From a virus, in the IMG/VR virus record IMGVR_UViG_3300044640_001869, positions 62,001-126,000 of that record: 64,000 nucleotides of DNA; one strand, given 5' to 3'. Below are positions 56,644 to 63,513 of this stretch, piece after piece. Position 1 is the stretch's first letter; each line of letters begins with the position of its first letter. Made by a program: the position numbers and the translations under genes. The notes beneath the pieces are model-generated. The model was given only the letters and a program-made list of their open reading frames with translations. It was not told the DNA's origin and ran no database searches.

Positions 56644-57336
56644 TTACTTGATTGGGTTATGTTTATTATTAACATACGACATTTCTTTATGCACATCATT
56701 ACGGTATAACGAACTTATTTGATTTTTGTGAATTCGATTACAGATTAAGACATCATTAATTACTACAGGTAACCCATATTTTATATAAAGTTGATAATAC
56801 ATTTCACAATCCATCAACATAACTAAATTCTCATCAAATAAACAATCACAATCTTTTTTAAATGACAATACTGACGGTGAACTTATTGTATTAACACCTG
56901 AAAGAATATTTTCATTCCAATGAGGTATCATATCACCAGAACATACCACACCATCGTGAGTTTGAGTACTACCGTTAACCACCCAACCACAATTATCATT
57001 ATTAAATGATTGAACAATCTTATCTAATGAGTTGTCATTTACAAAAAAATCATCTTGAAACATTATTTTAATAATGTCACCGTCAGAATTTTTAATGGCG
57101 TTATTTGTGTTATGAGGACCATTCCCTAATTTATCATTGTTTTTAATATAAATAATTTCAAATTTATCCCTATATTCATTACAAAGGACTTCAATTACGT
57201 TAGTTATACTATGGTCGGAGATTACGACATTAAAATTTCTATAACTTTGTTTATTAATACTTTCAAATAATTGAGTTAAAAACTCAACACCTTCACCATA
57301 ATATTCATAAGTTGGTATACAAATAGATATTTTCAT
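56644..57336 (-). CDS. Family 2 glycosyltransferase
   Basis: 230 residues: SICIPTYEYYGEGVEFLTQL (nucleotide-binding start), NVVISDHSITN, GNGPHNTNNAIKNSDGDIIK, the D-x-D-like IMFQDDFFV, and LMDCEMYYQLYIKYGLPVVI near the acceptor end. GT-A fold, inverting transferase, cytosolic, no membrane anchor. It might glycosylate phage DNA, host lipopolysaccharide or virion proteins; not decidable here. Confidence 0.88.
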   Translation of the reverse strand: MKISICIPTYEYYGEGVEFLTQLFESINKQSYRNFNVVISDHSITNVIEVLCNEYRDKFEIIYIKNNDKLGNGPHNTNNAIKNSDGDIIKIMFQDDFFVNDNSLDKIVQSFNNDNCGWVVNGSTQTHDGVVCSGDMIPHWNENILSGVNTISSPSVLSFKKDCDCLFDENLVMLMDCEMYYQLYIKYGLPVVINDVLICNRIHKNQISSLYRNDVHKEMSYVNNKHNPIK

Positions 57337-57416
57337 AATTAAACATTTATTAATATATATTTTAGAATATTATTTATTTTTATATTCTTCAAACCAAACA
57401 TTGAAGTTTGCCGTTC

Positions 57417-57632
57417 TTATAATTCTTCATCGTAATTAAATGTTGTCCAATTATTAATACAATCTTGTTTATCCCACCCTTGTAGGTCCATAAAGATTGG
57501 TTCACCTTCATCAGTTCTAATAACAATCCAATCTTCACCTTCGGCTTCAATAATACTACCTGTTAAGTCATATCTTCTACCTGCGAAACCATTACAGAAG
57601 AAGTCCTTAATTTCTTTACCGATATTACTCAT
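57417..57632 (-). CDS. Phage early-type protein, 71 residues
   Basis: KEIKDFFCNGFAGRRYDLTG and GEDWIVIRTDEGEPIFMDLQ, then W-D. A recurrent small phage protein (F-C-N-G-F...W-I-V-[IV]-R) of unknown role. It overlaps the upstream gene by 8 nt. The 80 nt below it (57337-57416) are AT-rich without a gene. Confidence 0.7.
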   Translation of the reverse strand: MSNIGKEIKDFFCNGFAGRRYDLTGSIIEAEGEDWIVIRTDEGEPIFMDLQGWDKQDCINNWTTFNYDEEL

Positions 57633-57852
57633 CGTTTTTTTCTATTTTAATTGTTTGATAGAACTTTGGGTTAATTGCTTTTTTTGAATACAGGTGAGCG
57701 TTCTTCAAATATTTTGGTTTAATGAAAAAATGCTTAATCTTCAATAGAAGATTCTTCCATTTATTATCATACCAAACAGTTTCCCCATTAATATCCGTTC
57801 TTACTATTTTGGTTATATAAGGTAACCAAACATATCCTTTTTCTTTACTCAT
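57625..57852 (-). CDS. Hypothetical protein, 75 residues
   Basis: Basic (pI clearly high): KGYVWLPYITKIVRTDINGE and KNLLLKIKHFFIKPKYLKNA. No family recognised. Overlaps both neighbours. Confidence 0.6.
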   Translation of the reverse strand: MSKEKGYVWLPYITKIVRTDINGETVWYDNKWKNLLLKIKHFFIKPKYLKNAHLYSKKAINPKFYQTIKIEKNDE

Positions 57853-58157
57853 AGTCTTTTAGATTTATTTTTAGACCACCAACTAAATTCGGAATAATTC
57901 CACCAACCTATTGGTTTAGCATAAACAAATTGTCTTTTAAAAATATCCCATTTCCTTTTGCTCGCATTTTTTTTGGGGACCTCACCTGTTGCTGGAATGG
58001 AATAACATTCGTGATTATCACATTTCGGATAATGAGTGTGGGAATGACTTGAAATACAATGACAGTTCACACAAAACCAATTGGCTTTCATATGTTGACC
58101 ATTAGATTGAACATTAACTGTCCCACTAATTTCTAACTTACTAAATTTCCTTCCCAT
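57849..58157 (-). CDS. Cys/His-rich small protein
   Basis: 102 residues from MGRKFSKLEISGTVNVQ; an ATG 9 nt upstream is also in frame. NWFCVNCHCISSHSHTHYPK, then CDNHECYSIP is a probable zinc site; the basic Trp-rich C-terminus (WDIFKRQFVY; GWWNYSEFSWWSKNKSKRL) could bind nucleic acid. Confidence 0.6.
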   Translation of the reverse strand: MGRKFSKLEISGTVNVQSNGQHMKANWFCVNCHCISSHSHTHYPKCDNHECYSIPATGEVPKKNASKRKWDIFKRQFVYAKPIGWWNYSEFSWWSKNKSKRL

Positions 58158-58338
58158 ATTTCTCACTAGCTTTTAATGCACTTGAAAGATAATCCCAAGC
58201 ACCATCATTAACTTCTTTACCATTAACAGACATTACCGTGTATGCCCATTCATTATAGTGATTTTGTTCGTGAATAACAACATTATCACCTTTATCATTT
58301 TTCAGATGTAGTTTTTTATATGATACGTGTTTACCCAT
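58141..58338 (-). CDS. Hypothetical protein, 65 residues
   Basis: KKLHLKNDKGDNVVIHEQNH and WAYTVMSVNGKEVNDGAWDY suggest a small beta domain. One nt from the upstream gene; no family recognised. Confidence 0.6.
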   Translation of the reverse strand: MGKHVSYKKLHLKNDKGDNVVIHEQNHYNEWAYTVMSVNGKEVNDGAWDYLSSALKASEKYGKEI

Positions 58339-58339
58339 C

Positions 58340-58549
58340 TTATAAGTCGTTGTAATCAGTTAATGTAATACTTGTCCCGTCAACACATCTAACCTCAGCA
58401 ATATCACCAAGACTTGTTGGTGTGAAGCACACAGTATAACCACCACCGATTGCCGTTGATTTTAATTGTTTCTCTTTCGCCCATTCCGAGAATTTTTTAA
58501 CTTGTTCTGCGGATAAGGTGAATGTCATTTCTTTATATTCTTTATTCAT
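58340..58549 (-). CDS. Hypothetical protein, 69 residues
   Basis: EMTFTLSAEQVKKFSEWAKE then a beta region GGGYTVCFTPTSLGDIAEVR. Pattern familiar in flavobacterial phages; function unknown. Overlaps the upstream gene by 8 nt. Confidence 0.65.
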   Translation of the reverse strand: MNKEYKEMTFTLSAEQVKKFSEWAKEKQLKSTAIGGGYTVCFTPTSLGDIAEVRCVDGTSITLTDYNDL

Positions 58550-58805
58550 AAATCAAATTTTCTTCTCGTTCATACCATTCCTCACCATTCTCATCTTCAA
58601 AAAAGTAGATATACTCAGCACGTCTAAACCCTACTTCAGTTACGGTTATCACATTACCTTCGCGTGTTTTAACAACGTCACCTTTGTAATATAATGGTAA
58701 TAATACATTGTCAGGTATTAAATCTAATATCTCACCAACTTTATCGGAATTACCAAGTAGTTCCCTTAACTTTCGTTCAAAACCCATTGTATTTTCGTTT
58801 TCCAT
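58542..58805 (-). CDS. Hypothetical protein, 87 residues
   Basis: Start 58805 (MENENTMGFERKLRELLGNS) fits just after the preceding 26-residue gene. The second half is SH3/KOW-like (YYKGDVVKTREGNVITVTEV, EENGEEWYEREENL-type end). No family recognised. Confidence 0.62.
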   Translation of the reverse strand: MENENTMGFERKLRELLGNSDKVGEILDLIPDNVLLPLYYKGDVVKTREGNVITVTEVGFRRAEYIYFFEDENGEEWYEREENLIYE

Positions 58806-58813
58806 AATATCTT

Positions 58814-58894
58814 TTATAAGAACCAAGTTATAATATACAATATTACTAATGGTGAGATTATAATCAAAGCAATCTTCGTTATTAATTTATTCAT
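58814..58894 (-). CDS. Possible membrane peptide, 26 residues
   Basis: ATG at 58894: NKLITKIALIIISPLVILYI, then I-T-W-F-L and stop: a single membrane helix with a basic N-terminus. It fits the gap between two genes 1-9 nt away. Very short, so only tentatively a gene. Confidence 0.4.
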   Translation of the reverse strand: MNKLITKIALIIISPLVILYIITWFL

Positions 58895-58895
58895 A

Positions 58896-59096
58896 TCAAT
58901 ATTTAATTACTTGGTCTCTTAAATAAACATTACTAATTTCCATCCCGATAATATTCGTACCAACACCAAGATGAACTTGTTTACCATCTATTTTGGTAAT
59001 CTTACCTGAATCTTCAACTGAACCTGTAATTCGGTTAATTACTTTAACATAATCACCTACTTTGATGTCTCTCCCGTTTTTATCTGTCGTTTCCAT
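58896..59096 (-). CDS. KOW-like small protein
   Basis: 66 residues: GRDIKVGDYVKVINRITGSV, EDSGKITKIDGKQVHLGVG form an SH3/KOW barrel as in small RNA- or protein-binding domains. TATATTTG lies exactly 4 nt upstream. Confidence 0.65.
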   Translation of the reverse strand: METTDKNGRDIKVGDYVKVINRITGSVEDSGKITKIDGKQVHLGVGTNIIGMEISNVYLRDQVIKY

Positions 59097-59100
59097 AAAT

Positions 59101-59108
59101 CAAATATA
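59101..59108 (-). promoter_or_regulatory. TATATTTG box, 4 nt from start at 59096
   Basis: CAAATATA on the plus strand, within the tail of the small gene at 59115. Confidence 0.65.
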
Positions 59109-59114
59109 ATAAAC

Positions 59115-59285
59115 TTAATTTGTTTCAGTATGTGTTCTTTCTTGTTGGTCAACTTTAAGTGCTTGTAACTTTTTCATAATTAAATCGTTAGCACTTTCTG
59201 GCATCCCTTTACCTGTCACAAAGATTGTTTCGATTTCATCAATAATCTGTAATTTTTCTTCGATAGTCAATAATCTGTTCATCAT
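59115..59285 (-). CDS. Small helical protein, 56 residues
   Basis: MNRLLTIEEKLQIIDEIETI then GKGMPESANDLIMKKLQALK. The start may be either of two adjacent Met codons. Has its own TATATTTG promoter 19 nt upstream, which supports it as a gene. No family recognised. Confidence 0.6.
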   Translation of the reverse strand: MMNRLLTIEEKLQIIDEIETIFVTGKGMPESANDLIMKKLQALKVDQQERTHTETN

Positions 59286-59304
59286 ATTTCGTTTTAGTGT
59301 TCAT

Positions 59305-59312
59305 CAAATATA
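59305..59312 (-). promoter_or_regulatory. TATATTTG box before gene at 59285
   Basis: CAAATATA on the plus strand, 19 nt from the start. Confidence 0.6.
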
Positions 59313-59315
59313 ATA

Positions 59316-59344
59316 AAAAAACCCCAACTTTAACAGATGGGGTG
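59316..59344 (-). terminator. Terminator
   Basis: ACCCC (59321-59325) / GGGGT (59339-59343), T-run on the minus strand, after the lipoprotein genes. Confidence 0.65.
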
Positions 59345-59349
59345 TGAAA

Positions 59350-59565
59350 TTAATCTTCAAGTTCTAATTCTGACGCTTCATCACATTCACTACAATCAGT
59401 CGCTTCAATTTTATAATAAGGTTTACCATATTTGGTTAAAGTATCTAAAATCAATACTCGATTATTATATAACTTATATTTTGTTACATCACCAATATCG
59501 TGTTTGAACTTACTATTACAGGAGAATAATATTCCCACTAACATTATTACAACTAATTTTCTCAT
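59350..59565 (-). CDS. Small lipoprotein 1
   Basis: 71 residues. Signal peptide with lipobox LVGILFSC (cleavage before C16), then a short polar domain with VTKYKLYNNRVLILDTLTKY and an acidic end. Tandem paralog of 59567. Surface lipoproteins are a classical route to superinfection exclusion; here that is inference. Confidence 0.75.
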   Translation of the reverse strand: MRKLVVIMLVGILFSCNSKFKHDIGDVTKYKLYNNRVLILDTLTKYGKPYYKIEATDCSECDEASELELED

Positions 59566-59566
59566 A

Positions 59567-59809
59567 TTAATGTATTTGATTTAGTTCAACTTTATATAAC
59601 TTGTATTCTTCAATAACTCGGTGAGAACCAGTACCACTAACTAATTTATAACATTGTTCATTATTTTTAGTTATAGTATCTTGAACTACTAACAACCCTT
59701 TAACAAGTTTTTGTTCTACCAAATCCCCTCGTTTATACATCCATTCTTTTTGGTCACAATTACAGGATAGTAATATCCCCACTAAGATTACTAATATTAA
59801 TTTTCTCAT
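59567..59809 (-). CDS. Small lipoprotein 2
   Basis: 80 residues. Lipobox VGILLSC (C16), then CDQKEWMYKRGDLVEQKLVK and LLVVQDTITKNNEQCYKLVS. Same layout as its neighbour one nt downstream. No K-D/E rich export signal right after the Cys, so probably periplasm-facing. Confidence 0.75.
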   Translation of the reverse strand: MRKLILVILVGILLSCNCDQKEWMYKRGDLVEQKLVKGLLVVQDTITKNNEQCYKLVSGTGSHRVIEEYKLYKVELNQIH

Positions 59810-59814
59810 ATTAT

Positions 59815-60165
59815 TTAATCTCTAAACGTTGAAGTGGTAATTTTAAACCCACCTGTTTTTGTATAATCTTCGTCAATTACACCTGTTTCTAACCAAGAAT
59901 CTTCACCATCCCAAGCGGAGTTACTATATTCGGTCCATTCAGGTTCCCACATTTTACTTAGTTCAGATAATACATCCTCATCTATTTCTTCATAGATAAC
60001 TTCATACAGTTCATACATATTCTCTTCTAAGTAAGCTAAAAACTCCTCATCAGTTTCACCTTCAAAAGGGATTGATAAGTTTTTAAAGTCTTCGGGATTT
60101 AAGTTGGCAACTTCGGTTGAATTAAAAACCGTTACTCTTTCACATTTTCTAATTTGCATAATCAT
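59815..60165 (-). CDS. Phage hypothetical protein, 116 residues
   Basis: RVTVFNSTEVANLNPEDFKN, GETDEEFLAYLEENMYELYE and WEPEWTEYSNSAWDGEDSWL. Acidic; I recognise it as a small flavobacterial phage protein of unknown function. Start may be the second Met. Confidence 0.7.
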   Translation of the reverse strand: MIMQIRKCERVTVFNSTEVANLNPEDFKNLSIPFEGETDEEFLAYLEENMYELYEVIYEEIDEDVLSELSKMWEPEWTEYSNSAWDGEDSWLETGVIDEDYTKTGGFKITTSTFRD

Positions 60166-60477
60166 TTATTTATAAAACCATTTATCTTCTTCATCGTAAT
60201 AATATGATTTTGAATCATAATTATCAAGATTCAATATCTCACAATACACCTCGTGTTCTTTACAAATTTCTTCACACAGGAATGTATCAGGACCATCAAT
60301 ATCATCACCTTCTAAATCAAAGATTATTTTAAATTCTTCCTCTTCCTCATCAAAGTCATTTTTAACCTCAGCATCAGGATAATCCACATTAAATCTCTCT
60401 GCGATTTTAACGGATAATTCTTTTCCATAACTTGGTTCATCGCTAAACCCGTAAAATATTACACTAATTCCCATCAT
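60166..60477 (-). CDS. Hypothetical acidic protein, 103 residues
   Basis: ISVIFYGFSDEPSYGKELSV, then an acidic middle NDFDEEEEEFKIIFDLEGDD and YYYDEEDKWFYK end. No family recognised. Overlaps the upstream gene by 14 nt. Confidence 0.6.
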   Translation of the reverse strand: MMGISVIFYGFSDEPSYGKELSVKIAERFNVDYPDAEVKNDFDEEEEEFKIIFDLEGDDIDGPDTFLCEEICKEHEVYCEILNLDNYDSKSYYYDEEDKWFYK

Positions 60478-60871
60478 TTATTTTTTGTATTAAATAATTA
60501 ATTAATTCCGACTCAGGTTCTTCACGAGTTCTATATAAAACCGAATATAAACCATCTTTCCACCCCCATTCTTTTTCTGTTAAATCATTGGGATTACCAA
60601 AGAATTCGTATACAACATAAGAAAACTTAGGTTCAGTTGTACAATCAATATGAACTTCTCCGTATAATTGGTGTTTATCTCTAAACCATTGGAGTACTTC
60701 TGTTTTAAGTGGTGCGGATATATAAGTTTCATCCCCAATTCCGTTCATATAGAACGTATGTTTACCATTTGATTTATATAATGAACATTCACTACCAAAC
60801 CGCGAATATTTATCATACCCAATTTCTTTTAACGCTTTTGCTTGTTCGTAAGTAACAAAAAAATCTTCCAT
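60464..60871 (-). CDS. AKALKEIGYD-type protein, paralog of 56185
   Basis: 135 residues: FFVTYEQAKALKEIGYDKYS, APLKTEVLQWFRDKHQLYGE and ELINYLIQKINDGN follow the same order as 56185-56565 with low identity. TATGTTTG lies exactly 4 nt upstream. Confidence 0.78.
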   Translation of the reverse strand: MEDFFVTYEQAKALKEIGYDKYSRFGSECSLYKSNGKHTFYMNGIGDETYISAPLKTEVLQWFRDKHQLYGEVHIDCTTEPKFSYVVYEFFGNPNDLTEKEWGWKDGLYSVLYRTREEPESELINYLIQKINDGN

Positions 60872-60875
60872 ACAA

Positions 60876-60883
60876 CAAACATA
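60876..60883 (-). promoter_or_regulatory. TATGTTTG box, 4 nt from start at 60871
   Basis: CAAACATA on the plus strand, a TAnnTTTG variant. Confidence 0.6.
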
Positions 60884-60885
60884 AT

Positions 60886-60916
60886 AAAAAAAGGGATAAC
60901 TTTCATTATCCCCCTT
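60886..60916 (-). terminator. Terminator
   Basis: GGGATAA (60893-60899) / TTATCCC (60906-60912), T-run on the minus strand, after the 60906 gene end. Confidence 0.65.
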
Positions 60917-61115
60917 TAAATTTATTTAATGTTTCAATGATTTTATTATCAAGAGTAACCATTTTATCTTGGTCAATATTATTGGTATAAATTCTATTAT
61001 CACCCAATTCACGATAAAGAACACCTCGTTCTAATAACCCGTTGGGGTAATCACCTTGTTTTATACCGTGTAACGCTAATACCTCTTTAAGAAGTTCTAT
61101 TAATTCATTCTCCAT
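60906..61115 (-). CDS. Hypothetical protein, 69 residues
   Basis: Helix ELIELLKEVLALHGIKQGDY, then GLLERGVLYRELGDNRIYTN. No family recognised. The terminator overlaps its last codons. The 92 nt to its right (61116-61207) show no gene. Confidence 0.6.
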   Translation of the reverse strand: MENELIELLKEVLALHGIKQGDYPNGLLERGVLYRELGDNRIYTNNIDQDKMVTLDNKIIETLNKFKGG

Positions 61116-61207
61116 AATACGAAATTATGAATTATGTTTAATATATTCAATAGCTCTTACTAGTAAATAAATATTAAGTAAACATTAAAAATTACCGAAC
61201 ACTGTTA

Positions 61208-61246
61208 TTATTTATTTAGTGAACGTTTATTTTCTTGTAGGTTCAT
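61208..61246 (-). pseudogene. Remnant of a tagged gene (tag only)
   Basis: Immediately below the stop of 61248, ATG at 61246 opens MNLQENKRSLNK and stop: the first residues equal the MNLQE start of the 61248 protein, and upstream bases match too (19-nt near-identity around the two starts). It looks like a decayed or truncated duplicate of the tag. Confidence 0.5.
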
Positions 61247-61247
61247 A

Positions 61248-61847
61248 TTACCACATATTTCTTTTATTAATTATTTCAATAGATTCAAAATCGTTACAAG
61301 CGATATTAGTTAATCCCTCTTCTAATGTTACAAAACCATAATAACCTTTAGATTCAATAAAATCTAAAAACTTATCAGTTTCAATTACCGCCCACGAATC
61401 ATTCCATTTTGTAATAAAATAATATAATAAACCAACCATATCATCTTCATCACCATTCTTATCACTCACAAAATATTCCATTACTTCTTCAACACTGTCA
61501 ACACCCGTTCTATTCCATTCATCAATAAAATAGTCAACATTATTTTCAAATAAATCTAACACCTCATCTTTGTATTCTTCTAAAGTATATTTGATTCCAT
61601 AATCATTAATATGTTTGAATGTGTTGAATACCCTATTTGGGTCAAATTTTAATTTAACCTCATATGTGTATTTTCTATCAATGAATGTATTAGGCTCGTT
61701 TGAGAAAAATAAATAACTATTTTTCTTTCTGTTTCTAAGTTGTGGTTTGAATAAATCAATATTATAGTCTGAATTGTGATAAAAAATGCCACCACCATAT
61801 TCGGATTCTTCCCTTATTATTCTTCTTATAGTTTCTTGTAGGTTCAT
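61248..61847 (-). CDS. Tagged ADP-ribosyltransferase-like protein
   Basis: 199 residues. Tag NLQETIRRIIREESEYGG with IIRE|ES. The rest follows the ART layout seen in phage and polyvalent-protein ARTs: a Y-H-N-S start (GIFYHNSDYNIDLFKP), SYLFFSNEPNTFIDRKYTYE, VKLKFDPNRVFNTF, and the closing E-S-K-G-Y-Y-G-F-V-T...FESIEIINK. T4 Alt is a packaged ART with a removed leader, a direct precedent. Catalytic residues cannot be assigned with certainty. ATGA overlap with 61844. Confidence 0.6.
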   Translation of the reverse strand: MNLQETIRRIIREESEYGGGIFYHNSDYNIDLFKPQLRNRKKNSYLFFSNEPNTFIDRKYTYEVKLKFDPNRVFNTFKHINDYGIKYTLEEYKDEVLDLFENNVDYFIDEWNRTGVDSVEEVMEYFVSDKNGDEDDMVGLLYYFITKWNDSWAVIETDKFLDFIESKGYYGFVTLEEGLTNIACNDFESIEIINKRNMW

Positions 61848-62329
61848 ATCATATTTTGTTTAATCTTATCCCCCACTTTTTGGAAGAATTCAAGTAGACC
61901 ATCTTCAAGGTCAACATTCAGGTCAACAAAATCTTCACCATCGTGTATATCAAATGAATGAACGTTTAAATCTTCGTCGGTATACATTGTTCCATAATAT
62001 TCTTCATCATCATAAAAGAATTGTCCCATATGTTTAAATTCCACAGGGTCATCATCCCATTCTTCTGAACCATCATAAATGAATCTAATATCGACACCAT
62101 CAATATTATCATTAAATTCATAACCTGTATCAATACTAGCAATGTCAGAAACCTCATCATCTTCAATGTCCTGAGATTTGTTATCAAGAAATCTTCGTTC
62201 CATTTTACTCAATGAATCAATCCCGTAACTATTAATCTTATCTAATATACGATTAGTTAGTTCATCGTTTTCATTTAAACCTTGAACCTCTTCCCTTAAT
62301 ATTCTTCTTATTTTATCTTGTAACCTCAT
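61844..62329 (-). CDS. Tagged acidic protein
   Basis: 161 residues: RLQDKIRRILREEVQGLNEN with ILRE|EV as maturation site, helix IDSLSKMERRFLDNK, then an acidic beta domain (GVDIRFIYDGSEEWDDDPVE; QFFYDDEEYYGTMYTDEDLN). ATGA overlaps at both ends. Function unknown. Confidence 0.72.
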   Translation of the reverse strand: MRLQDKIRRILREEVQGLNENDELTNRILDKINSYGIDSLSKMERRFLDNKSQDIEDDEVSDIASIDTGYEFNDNIDGVDIRFIYDGSEEWDDDPVEFKHMGQFFYDDEEYYGTMYTDEDLNVHSFDIHDGEDFVDLNVDLEDGLLEFFQKVGDKIKQNMI

Positions 62330-63438
62330 ACTAAATCAACATTTATATACATATTATCTTGGTCCGTCACCGTAGTCATATTCCATATATAATTCATTGC
62401 TTCATCATATAATTCGTCTTGGATATAATCAATATATTTATCACCATTACTACCTTCGTTTAAGAAATCATTTAACTCATCATCCGATAGTTCAGTTACT
62501 TGATTATCATTATTAGTTAATTTAAAATTAGTTAATCTCGCATTAATAGTTAAGTTAACTTCACTACCACTAACATTAACCCAGAACTCATCTGAACCTA
62601 ATTTAACATCACCAATTAAATCAACTTTTTTATTGAAGTATTTAATTCTAAACTTTTTAACATTAACAATACTTTGTCTAATATTGTCGTAATCAGTTTT
62701 ATTAATGTAAAATTCTTCGGGTGTGTTAACTATAAGGTAGGAATCAAACTTAAATTGAATTTTAAATCTATCAAGCCCAAATATTTTAATAAATTTATTA
62801 AACATTTTATCAATATAATTTTCAATAACCGCTTGACTGTAAGATAAATCATTTGGATTATCAATATTAAAGATTATTCTTTTTTGACCATCGTCTTCTA
62901 ATTTAGGTTTTAAAATTATCCCCTTGAAATTTATTTCCCCCTTTTTAGTTAATCGTGAGTAAAAAATTTCAATCAATTGTTCATTACTAATTCTTTGGGT
63001 TTCCTCGTTTAATACTCTTTTGATTGATTCCTGTAATGACATTTCCTCGTCATCCTCATCCGATTTAAATGTTTCACTATTAATGAATATTTTACATTCG
63101 GGATTATATTTAGACCAAGAAGGTTCAACTTTAAACGGAACGTATTTATTAATCATATTACAAAAATGACTATCAAACCAAGAATCAGTATTAACAGCAG
63201 TTCCAGGATTAATATGTGGTTTAATAATATAATCACCATCATTTCTTACAACCTCAATAAATAATGCCTCAGTTAAATCATTGAAATAAACAAAATTTTT
63301 GGTTATTTCTAACTGAGTTTCAACATCTTCCCAATCTTTACCTAACATAGATAATATCTTATCCATAGTTAATCCTGTGGAATCTATTAGTTTCTTATAA
63401 CCAATTTTATTAACTATTTTTTTAACTTTTTCTTCCAT
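62326..63438 (-). CDS. Fused protein with internal tag
   Basis: 370 residues. N-terminal part is an LLGG-type module (KVKKIVNKIGYKKLIDSTGL, DKILSMLGKDWEDV). At about residue 133 an internal Met begins MSLQESIKRVLNEETQR, a full L-Q-E-type tag with VLNE|ET, followed by a separate domain (150-370). Either two tagged genes have fused, or a second start at 63042 also yields a tagged protein. TATTTAT lies 7 nt upstream of 63438. Confidence 0.7.
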   Translation of the reverse strand: MEEKVKKIVNKIGYKKLIDSTGLTMDKILSMLGKDWEDVETQLEITKNFVYFNDLTEALFIEVVRNDGDYIIKPHINPGTAVNTDSWFDSHFCNMINKYVPFKVEPSWSKYNPECKIFINSETFKSDEDDEEMSLQESIKRVLNEETQRISNEQLIEIFYSRLTKKGEINFKGIILKPKLEDDGQKRIIFNIDNPNDLSYSQAVIENYIDKMFNKFIKIFGLDRFKIQFKFDSYLIVNTPEEFYINKTDYDNIRQSIVNVKKFRIKYFNKKVDLIGDVKLGSDEFWVNVSGSEVNLTINARLTNFKLTNNDNQVTELSDDELNDFLNEGSNGDKYIDYIQDELYDEAMNYIWNMTTVTDQDNMYINVDLV

Positions 63439-63445
63439 TATATCT

Positions 63446-63452
63446 ATAAATA
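63446..63452 (-). promoter_or_regulatory. TATTTAT box, 7 nt from start at 63438
   Basis: Drives the three-gene tagged operon ending at 61248. Confidence 0.5.
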
Positions 63453-63459
63453 CTTTACC

Positions 63460-63500
63460 AATAAAAAAAAGGGATAACTATTTAGTTATCCCCAATATAT
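63460..63500 (-). terminator. Terminator
   Basis: Perfect GGGATAACTA (63471-63480) / TAGTTATCCC (63483-63492), T-run on the minus strand. Confidence 0.85.
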
Positions 63501-63513
63501 TTAGATTTTTAAA

